A stretch of DNA of 10,850 bases from JBBRMQ01 sp038230775 (GTDB lineage: Bacteria; Acidobacteriota; Thermoanaerobaculia; Gp7-AA8). Positions 6,956 to 10,850 of this stretch are shown here, in pieces. The notes beneath the pieces are model-generated. The model was not told where the DNA came from and searched no databases. It was given only the letters and a program-made list of their open reading frames with translations. Numbering within the stretch: position 1 is the first letter of the stretch; each line of letters starts with the position of its first letter. The DNA is taken from the NCBI GenBank assembly GCA_038230775.1, contig JBBRMQ010000144.1, positions 1 to 10,850 on the forward strand, read 5' to 3'. The position numbers and the translations under genes were made by a program.

Positions 6956-6971
6956 ACCGGCTGAAGCCGGT
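6956..6971. repeat. Short palindrome (REP-like)
   Basis: ACCGGC-TGAA-GCCGGT is a perfect 6-bp stem with a tetraloop, followed by GGTCC(T)C-type repeats (6969-6992) and a second CCGG-rich patch. It resembles a dispersed extragenic palindrome. No T-run is present, so it is not an intrinsic terminator. Confidence 0.5.
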
Positions 6972-7030
6972 CCTCACACCGAAACGGTCCTCATGCCGGA
7001 GCCGGCCATACACCAGATGCGCGGAGCGCT

Positions 7031-7053
7031 ACCGTCAACCGTCAACCGTCAAC
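7031..7053. repeat. Heptamer tandem array, inverted right arm
   Basis: Three CCGTCAA units lie here in the orientation opposite to the array at 6890-6923, with 107 bases between the arms. The pair could form a stem of about 20 bp. Confidence 0.85.
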
Positions 7054-7074
7054 GCAACGGGCGCAGCCCGTTGC
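7054..7074. repeat. Perfect 9-bp hairpin after the YfiT-like gene
   Basis: GCAACGGGC / GCCCGTTGC with a 3-base loop sits 6 bases past the stop of the minus-strand DinB gene (7081). The position suits transcription termination or 3' end protection, but on the minus strand it is followed by GTTGACGG and not by T residues, so a repeat or Rho-dependent/3'-protective role is more likely. Confidence 0.5.
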
Positions 7075-7080
7075 ACGAGA

Positions 7081-7614
7081 TCACCACGCCATCCGCTCCC
7101 GCAAGGACGTGATGTGTCCGACGTGATGGCGGCCGTGCCATGCGTACAACGCGATGAGCGCGTCGAGCGTCAGCTTGCCCGCGTGCTCGGGATGGATCAT
7201 CGTTCGTTGGAAGTCTTTCTCGTCCGTCGCGCGGATCAATCGCACCCAGCGATCGTGCAGGCTCTCGAGCAGCGTGAGCGATGTTTCGATCGGCGTGTCC
7301 CGGCTATCGGGCAGCTTGGCCCACTCCGCTTCGTCGTACGGTTTGATCGTCGGGTCGTTCTCGGTGAGTGCGAACTTGTAGCGGATGTACGCATTCATGT
7401 GGCTGTCGGGAACGTGATGCACGACCTGGCGCACGGTCCATCCGCCTTCGCGATACGGCGTGTCGAGCTGTTTGGCGTCGAGCGACTTCACGGCCTCGCG
7501 CATGCGCGCCGGCGCCGCAGCGATCTGCTCGATGAGCGGTTGTCGTTCGGCCGATGTTAGGCGGTCGCGGCGTTCGAACTTTCCAACGGGATAACGCGGA
7601 TCATTTGAGTTCAC
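7081..7614 (-). CDS. YfiT/BstA-like DinB-superfamily metal-binding protein
   Basis: This 177-residue protein has the DinB four-helix fold of the YfiT group, annotated as putative metal-dependent hydrolases or bacillithiol/thiol S-transferases. Visible hallmarks are the opening DPRYPVGKF, then TPYREGGWTVRQVVHHVPDS (residues 52-71), SHMNAYIRYKFALTE, PTIKPYDEAEWAKLPDS, and AWHGRHHVGHI (159-169). His67, His160 and His164 match the three metal-ligand positions of the fold. The GTG start at 7614 is chosen because GGAGGAGGT (7631-7623) lies 8 bases upstream and family homology begins just after it. An in-frame ATG at 7719 would add 35 residues unlike the family. The physiological substrate is unknown; it is probably a cytoplasmic thiol-linked detoxification enzyme. 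A hairpin follows its stop. Confidence 0.88.
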   Translation of the reverse strand: MNSNDPRYPVGKFERRDRLTSAERQPLIEQIAAAPARMREAVKSLDAKQLDTPYREGGWTVRQVVHHVPDSHMNAYIRYKFALTENDPTIKPYDEAEWAKLPDSRDTPIETSLTLLESLHDRWVRLIRATDEKDFQRTMIHPEHAGKLTLDALIALYAWHGRHHVGHITSLRERMAW

Positions 7615-7633
7615 GGCTTCGTACCTCCTCCGT

Positions 7634-7662
7634 AACAAACCATGCGCGCGGTCTTTCGTCAA
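7634..7662 (-). promoter_or_regulatory. Possible sigma70-like promoter of the YfiT-like gene
   Basis: On the minus strand TTGACG (7662-7657) is followed after 17 bases by TTTGTT (7639-7634), then the strong GGAGGAGGT ribosome binding site. The -35 match is good and the -10 match is poor. Confidence 0.3.
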
Positions 7663-7738
7663 CACCGGCGCGGCCGAGGAGATCGCGCGGAGCAGCACGT
7701 GGGCTGGAGCGGCCAGCACAAAGCAAGCGGCGAAATAG

Positions 7739-7816
7739 TGTCATCCCGAGCCGCGTAGACGGCGAGGGATCTCCCGCTTCAGGCGATGGGGATTCCTCGC
7801 GACGCTCGGAATGACA
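7739..7816. repeat. Dispersed palindromic repeat (translates as CHSERREESP...)
   Basis: The ends TGTCATCCCGAGC and GCTCGGAATGACA form inverted arms with one mismatch, and inner arms GCGAGGGATCTCCC and GGGGATTCCTCGC continue the dyad. On the minus strand it reads CHSERREESPSPEAGDPS.., a peptide often seen when this widespread intergenic repeat is mis-called as coding. It occupies most of the gap upstream of the small exported protein gene, so that gene's promoter must lie in or beyond it. Confidence 0.8.
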
Positions 7817-7819
7817 CAC

Positions 7820-7859
7820 AATAGCGCTCGAGGAGGAACTCCATGAAACGAGCGCTATT
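7820..7859 (+). promoter_or_regulatory. Hairpin presenting ribosome binding site and start codon
   Basis: AATAGCGCTCG (7820-7830) and CGAGCGCTATT (7849-7859) are perfect 11-bp inverted arms. The 18-base loop holds AGGAGG (7831-7836) and the ATG (7843), and a smaller GGAG/CTCC pairing inside the loop could cover the Shine-Dalgarno sequence. Translation control by this structure is an inference. Confidence 0.55.
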
Positions 7860-8112
7860 GGTTCTGGTTCTCTGCCTGTTTGCCCTTCCGGCATTCACGG
7901 CAACGAAGACGTATCAAGTGACCGGTCCCGTTCTGGCCGTGACCGCCGACATGATCGCCGTGCAGAAGGGAAACGATCGCTGGGAGATCGCGCGTGACGC
8001 CGGAACGAAAGTCACCGGCGATCTCAAAGTCGGCGCGAAGGTCACGATCGAGTACCGCATGACCGCGACTTCCGTCGAAGTGAAGGAAGCCAAGACCCCA
8101 AAGAAGAAGTAG
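7843..8112 (+). CDS. Small exported protein with OB-like beta fold, unknown function
   Basis: This 89-residue protein starts MKRALLVLVLCLFALPAFTA, a clean signal peptide with likely cleavage before Thr21. The mature part of about 69 residues alternates strands (TYQVTGPVLAVTADMIAVQKG, RWEIARDAGTKVTGDLKVGAKVTIEYRMTATSVEVKE), the pattern of a small five-strand OB-like barrel as in DUF5666-type periplasmic proteins. It ends in a lysine tail (KTPKKK). There are no cysteines in the mature part and no catalytic motif. AGGAGG lies 6 bases before the ATG, within a hairpin loop. It is monocistronic: the upstream gene is divergent and the downstream gene convergent, only about 10 bases away. The family assignment is tentative; export is well supported. 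Confidence 0.8.
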   Translation: MKRALLVLVLCLFALPAFTATKTYQVTGPVLAVTADMIAVQKGNDRWEIARDAGTKVTGDLKVGAKVTIEYRMTATSVEVKEAKTPKKK

Positions 8113-8122
8113 TCGCCTTCCG

Positions 8123-8605
8123 TTACAGGGCCCGCAACGCGGCTGCGTACAGACCTTTCACGGTCGCAACATACTGCGCAGCTGCGCCGGGCCCGTTCTT
8201 CTTCACGGTGACCGCGCCGACGTTGTAGGCCGCGAGCGCGCGATCGACGTCGCCGCCGGAGCGGTCCAATTGCTTCTTCAGGTATTTCGTGCCGCCGAAG
8301 ATGTTGTCCCGCGGATCGAATAGGTTCTGAACGCCTAACGAGCGCGCCGTCGACGGCAGCAGTTGCATGAGTCCCGAGGCGCCGATCGGCGAGACCACAT
8401 TTGGGTTGAACCGCGATTCGTGAAACGCGACGGCGGCCACGAGATTCGGATCGACTCCATACGTGTGGGCCGCGTCGGTGATGATCTGCGCGAGGTACTG
8501 CGGCACGGGGTGGGGAAAAGCCTGCGTCGCAAGAGGACGCTCGGCCGCAACGAGTGGAACGGATGTGACCGCCGTCAGGAAAAACACCACCAGTCGTGCT
8601 CGCAT
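8123..8605 (-). CDS. Lytic transglycosylase with SLT domain
   Basis: This 160-residue enzyme is expected to cleave peptidoglycan between MurNAc and GlcNAc, forming 1,6-anhydro products, in the periplasm. The signal peptide MRARLVVFFLTAVTSVPLVAA precedes a minimal SLT domain: the substrate-facing helix ends in AVAFHESRFNPNVVSPIGASG with catalytic Glu63, then GLMQLLPSTA (78-87), LFDPRDNIFGGTKYLKKQLD and ALAAYNVG (AYNAG-type motif, 126-130). It is little more than the catalytic domain, with no LysM or other binding module. The ATG at 8605 has AGGAG 5 bases upstream and begins the signal peptide; an in-frame ATG at 8647 is less likely. Such small SLT proteins often serve in envelope remodelling or secretion-machine assembly, but no such genes adjoin it. 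Confidence 0.92.
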   Translation of the reverse strand: MRARLVVFFLTAVTSVPLVAAERPLATQAFPHPVPQYLAQIITDAAHTYGVDPNLVAAVAFHESRFNPNVVSPIGASGLMQLLPSTARSLGVQNLFDPRDNIFGGTKYLKKQLDRSGGDVDRALAAYNVGAVTVKKNGPGAAAQYVATVKGLYAAALRAL

Positions 8606-8833
8606 GAACGCTCCTTTTTGGGGGTCAGCGAGCCCGTTCGGCAGCACCGCTGTCTGAATGCCTCAGACCGGTTGCTTTGCGCCCTTCCGTCGCCGGAAGT
8701 TTGCCTTTTCGCGTGACCTGTTGTGTTGTGTGATCTACATAACCCATCGCAGCTCGCTGATGTTTCGGCTCATCCTTATATTTGCCGTATCGATGACCCC
8801 GGTTGATTTTCGTGCGTTCCTGAAAGGGAAAGA
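8606..8833. other. Leader/intergenic region of the transglycosylase gene
   Basis: No supportable gene is seen. It holds the Shine-Dalgarno sequence (8611-8615, minus) and a perfect 6-bp dyad GTCTGA/TCAGAC (8652-8657 and 8663-8668), a possible leader hairpin or operator about 50 bases before the start. The 8700-8815 part is more A/T-rich and may carry the promoter, though no clear boxes were seen. Confidence 0.4.
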
Positions 8834-8954
8834 GCCCCTCATCCGCCCTTCGGGCACCTTCTCCCCGCACGCGGGGAGAAGGCAATGAGAGCGCGAAGTC
8901 GTGGGCCCTCGCCCCGCTTGCGGGGAGAGGGTGGCCGAAGGCCGGGTGAGGGGC
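8834..8954. repeat. Composite extragenic palindrome, about 120 bp
   Basis: Outer arms GCCCCTCATCCG and CGGGTGAGGGGC enclose two strong hairpins: CCTTCTCCCCGC / GCGGGGAGAAGG (8857-8868 and 8871-8882, perfect 12 bp) and CCCTCGCCCCGC / GCGGGGAGAGGG (8906-8917 and 8920-8931, one mismatch). Flanking CGCCCTTCGGGC and GGCCGAAGGCC continue the symmetry. This is a familiar class of dispersed bacterial intergenic repeat. Confidence 0.85.
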
Positions 8955-9122
8955 TAGAGTGGAGTGTATTAGTTGAATTGGTACCACCTGGCTTGGTCTC
9001 GACGCCGTGAGCGTCGTTGCGCCTCCTCAGCGTAGTCACCGCTACGCCTGGGTCGGCGCGCCTAGCTCACGTCGCCGATCCCTGCGCCATCTGGTACCAA
9101 TTCAACCAATACACTCCACTAG
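8954..9122. repeat. Long-hairpin, MITE-like element flanked by CTAG
   Basis: Arms of 27 bases (8960-8986 and 9092-9118) are reverse complements with one mismatch. They contain GTTGAATTGGTACCA. Further nested pairs share the same centre near 9039: CGTGAGC/GCTCACG (9006-9012, 9065-9071), GCGCC/GGCGC (9019-9023, 9055-9059) and GCGTAG/CTACGC (9030-9035, 9042-9047). CTAG occurs next to both arms (8954-8957 and 9119-9122), a possible target duplication. It encodes no protein. Confidence 0.7.
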
Positions 9123-9550
9123 ATCCCGAGCGCCTTCTTGAGAATCACGATCTGGCCGGTGTGATAGACGTTGTGCTGAAGGATGCCGAGGATCTCGTCG
9201 TGGGCGGGTTCGAGTCGTGCGTCGTTCAGTCGCGCGACGGCATCGTTCAGCCGGCTCTCGGCGTTCTCGAGCTCCTCGAGCGTGTTGGCCCATGACGTGC
9301 CGCTGAGGTCGGACCAGTCTTCGGTGGTCGTGAATTCTTTCTCGCTGGTGGCGATACGCCTCGCAACGACGTCCATCCACGTCCGCACGTGAACGACGAG
9401 CTCGAGAATCGAGTGCGCACCCTTGATCGGATGCTGTTTCGCCTGGTCCTCGCTCACACCGTCGAGCAGGTTGCGCAGCGGAGGGCCGTACCACGCTTCG
9501 CCGCCGAAAGCGCGATTGAGTTGATCGAGGTACCGTTCGGTTGGCCGCAT
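9119..9550 (-). CDS. DinB-family protein
   Basis: This is a 143-residue DinB-superfamily protein with a predicted four-helix bundle. The N-terminal helix is YLDQLNRAFGGEAWYGPPLRNLLDGVS, then SILELVVHVRTWMDVVARRI, and the C-terminal metal-site helix is DEILGILQHNVYHTGQIVILKKALG. Candidate metal ligands are the His of LVVHVRTW and the two His of LQHNVYHTG, the usual H..(x)n..HxxxH pattern. The family includes thiol transferases and damage-induced proteins; the specific reaction is unknown. It is a different subgroup from the YfiT-like protein at 7081. ATG 9550 has GGAG (9562-9559) 8 bases upstream; longer in-frame starts run into the divergent puuD gene. The TAG stop falls in the CTAG that borders the palindromic element, so the element sits immediately after the last codon. 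Confidence 0.88.
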   Translation of the reverse strand: MRPTERYLDQLNRAFGGEAWYGPPLRNLLDGVSEDQAKQHPIKGAHSILELVVHVRTWMDVVARRIATSEKEFTTTEDWSDLSGTSWANTLEELENAESRLNDAVARLNDARLEPAHDEILGILQHNVYHTGQIVILKKALGI

Positions 9551-9570
9551 GTCGTTCGCTCCGTTATAGT
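9541..9570 (+). promoter_or_regulatory. Candidate divergent promoter of puuD (overlapping dinB promoter)
   Basis: TTGGCC (9541-9546), an 18-base spacer and TATAGT (9565-9570) precede the TTG start by 8 bases, fitting a leaderless transcript. The same GTTATAGT octamer read on the minus strand gives TATAAC (9568-9563), a possible -10 for the divergent DinB gene. Only 28 bases separate the two starts. This is inferred from motif and spacing. Confidence 0.4.
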
Positions 9571-9578
9571 CCTGCCGC

Positions 9579-10340
9579 TTGCCGTACATCGTAAACGAGT
9601 GGCTGAATCTCGCGATCCGGTGGACGCACGTCTTCGCCGGCATCATGTGGATCGGCCAGACCTACTTCTTCACCTGGCTCGATCACACGCTGCATGAGGA
9701 AGAAGACGTGTGGATGGTCCATAGCGGTGGCTTCTATCGCGTCAACAAACACGGGATGGACGCCATGCGTTCGCAGAAGCTGCACTGGTTCAAATGGGAA
9801 GCGGCGATCACGTGGTTGAGCGGCTTTCTTCTGCTCGGCCTCGTGTACTACTCGGGCGGCCTGATCCCCGGACGCCAGGCCGCGATCAGCATCGGACTTC
9901 TCATCGCGGGATGGATCGTGTACGACATGTTGTGGATGTCGCCGCTGTCGAAGAACGAAACGGCAGGCGTCATCGTGTCGTACGTCCTTCTCGTCGGACT
10001 GATCTTCCTGGCGACCAAGCTTTTCGACGGACGCGCCGCATACATGCAGGTCGGCTCGACGATGGGCACGATCATGGCCGCGAACGTCTGGGTGCGGATT
10101 CTTCCCGGGCAGGCCAAGCTGATCGCGGCGGCGAAAGCGGGCCAGCAGCCCGACATGCGTCTCGCCGATCGCGCGAAGCAGCGCTCGAAGCAGAACACGT
10201 TCATGGTGGTGCCGGTGGTGTTCATCATGATCAGCAATCACTTCCCGGTTTCCACCTACGGGAATCAGTACAACGCCATCATTCTCGCGGTGCTCGTCCT
10301 CGTCGGATGGGGAGTGGCGAGCGTCATTCGGAGACGTTAA
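9579..10340 (+). CDS. puuD: Membrane urate hydroxylase, PuuD-type membrane domain only
   Basis: PuuD oxidises urate to 5-hydroxyisourate at the membrane, passing electrons to the respiratory chain. This 253-residue protein matches the membrane part: LNLAIRWTHVFAGIMWIGQTYFF (TM1), the conserved loop HSGGFYRVNKH (48-58), KLHWFKWEAAITWLSGFLL, and further helices at about 100-118, 128-146, 156-175, 206-221 and 231-250, seven in all. VWVRILPGQ and SNHFP are also family-like. Classical PuuD carries a C-terminal cytochrome c (CxxCH); this protein ends after the last helix with no such motif, and no CxxCH appears in the following visible gene, so a separate cytochrome must serve. The only start in frame is TTG 9579 (a TAG precedes it at 9567) and no Shine-Dalgarno sequence is present. 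It overlaps the next gene by one base (TAATG), indicating an operon. Confidence 0.87.
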   Translation: MPYIVNEWLNLAIRWTHVFAGIMWIGQTYFFTWLDHTLHEEEDVWMVHSGGFYRVNKHGMDAMRSQKLHWFKWEAAITWLSGFLLLGLVYYSGGLIPGRQAAISIGLLIAGWIVYDMLWMSPLSKNETAGVIVSYVLLVGLIFLATKLFDGRAAYMQVGSTMGTIMAANVWVRILPGQAKLIAAAKAGQQPDMRLADRAKQRSKQNTFMVVPVVFIMISNHFPVSTYGNQYNAIILAVLVLVGWGVASVIRRR

Positions 10341-10850
10341 TGACTTTCACGACTGCGGCGCTCGACGACGCGCTCGCCGCGTTCGCGCGGCGCTTTCCCG
10401 GCGACTCTCCCGCGCGCCAGCCGGTGCACACCGTCTACGGCGGCGCGCATCTGTTCAAGAGCGACACACCCGCGAAGCTCGGTGTGCTCGCGCTGAAATC
10501 GCTGAACGAATACGGCCCCGATCCCCACGGCTTCGCCCGCATCCTCGACATCCCGGATGACTTCGCGGAGATTGTCTACCGCCGCGTCGTGGCCAAGCTG
10601 CAGCGCGAAGCGGTCGAAGACTTCCGCATCGATTTCGAAGACGGCTACGGCAATCGTCCGGATGACGAGGAAGACGGACACGCGGCATCGGCGGCGAAAC
10701 AATTGGCAACGGGCCTCGCGAACGGCACGCTGTCGACGTTCATCGGCATCCGCACCAAGCCGTTCTCGCAGGAGCTGACGAAGCGCTCGCTGCGCACGAT
10801 GGAGATCTTCATCACGACGCTCCTCGAAGCCGCTGGCAAACTGCCGCCAT
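10340..10850 (+). CDS. DUF6986 / HpcH-HpaI aldolase-like protein, 5' part cut by window edge
   Basis: The frame runs from the ATG at 10340, which shares its A with the TAA of puuD, to the right edge: 170 residues without a stop. The visible part has RQPVHTVYGGAHLFKSDTPAKLG (27-48), VYRRVVAKLQREAVEDFRIDFEDGYGNRPDDEEDGHA (79-115) and FIGIRTKPFSQE. The DFRIDFEDGYG segment (Asp98, Glu100, Asp101) resembles the acidic metal-binding strand of the citrate-lyase-beta/HpcH-HpaI aldolase superfamily, and the YGGAHLFK motif is typical of the DUF6986 group, sometimes annotated as phosphoenolpyruvate kinase or aldolase. The substrate is unknown. Overlap with puuD suggests a step in purine-derived carbon (glyoxylate or ureide) handling; this is an inference. 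Confidence 0.75.
   Translation, partial: MTFTTAALDDALAAFARRFPGDSPARQPVHTVYGGAHLFKSDTPAKLGVLALKSLNEYGPDPHGFARILDIPDDFAEIVYRRVVAKLQREAVEDFRIDFEDGYGNRPDDEEDGHAASAAKQLATGLANGTLSTFIGIRTKPFSQELTKRSLRTMEIFITTLLEAAGKLPP

Noticed and set aside
5913..7013. 366-aa minus-strand frame across xdhC
   Set aside because: It is a shadow of xdhC in another frame (Arg-rich, repeat-derived N-terminus), and the XdhC motifs are all in the other frame.
6890..7053. Possible CRISPR array
   Set aside because: The units are contiguous 7-mers without spacers, and no cas gene is present.
7054..7074. Rho-independent terminator
   Set aside because: The stem is strong but no T-run follows on either strand.
7615..7719. ATG start of the YfiT-like gene at 7719
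   Set aside because: The extra 35 residues are unlike the family, and a strong GGAGGAGGT site precedes the GTG at 7614.
7601..7894. 97-aa minus-strand frame containing CHSERREESP
   Set aside because: It is the translation of the palindromic repeat and of antisense gene starts, a known mis-annotation pattern.
8658..8888. 76-aa plus-strand frame in the gap right of the transglycosylase
   Set aside because: It has no ribosome binding site, its C-terminal third is translated palindromic repeat, and no motif is seen.

Overview
The window is GC-rich bacterial DNA with short intergenic gaps and several families of dispersed palindromic repeats. Both Shine-Dalgarno-led genes and genes that look leaderless are present. 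The gene mix is a DUF3536-type GH57 glycosidase with malQ, several small secreted proteins, two DinB-fold proteins, a membrane urate hydroxylase and an XdhC protein. Together with a repeat whose translation reads 'CHSERREESP', this suggests a soil-type Acidobacteriota or a similar deep-branching heterotroph. That placement is inferred from resemblance only; no rRNA or marker gene is present.

Left part, minus strand (1-2541): a GH57/DUF3536 gene is followed, through a 4-base ATGA overlap, by the first 42 codons of malQ (4-alpha-glucanotransferase), which runs off the left edge. Together they look like an alpha-glucan (glycogen or maltodextrin) operon.

Middle, plus strand (about 2719-6171): there is a small AraC-type DNA-binding protein without a recognisable sensor domain. 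Next comes a tightly linked pair: a secreted proteinase-K-like S8 protease with a cysteine-rich insertion, then, 4 bases later, a secreted protein of unknown function. A small ribbon-helix-helix-like protein follows, and its 3' end overlaps xdhC tail to tail. The stretch from about 2600 to 5800 looks less GC-rich, with more A/T in third codon positions than its flanks. It may be accessory or transferred DNA.

Right part (6041-10850): an XdhC-family protein and a YfiT-like DinB protein lie on the minus strand, separated by heptamer repeats and hairpins. A small exported protein (+) has its ribosome binding site and start codon in the loop of an 11-bp hairpin. A small lytic transglycosylase (-) follows, then about 300 bp of palindromic repeats (8834-9122), the second of which is one long hairpin that abuts the stop codon of a second DinB gene (-). 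A divergent plus-strand operon starts with a PuuD-type urate hydroxylase that lacks the usual cytochrome c domain. It overlaps by one base a DUF6986/HpcH-HpaI-aldolase-like gene cut by the right edge. XdhC, PuuD and the DUF6986 protein together suggest purine (xanthine to urate and beyond) catabolism nearby.

No rRNA, tRNA, CRISPR array, integrase or transposase gene was seen.
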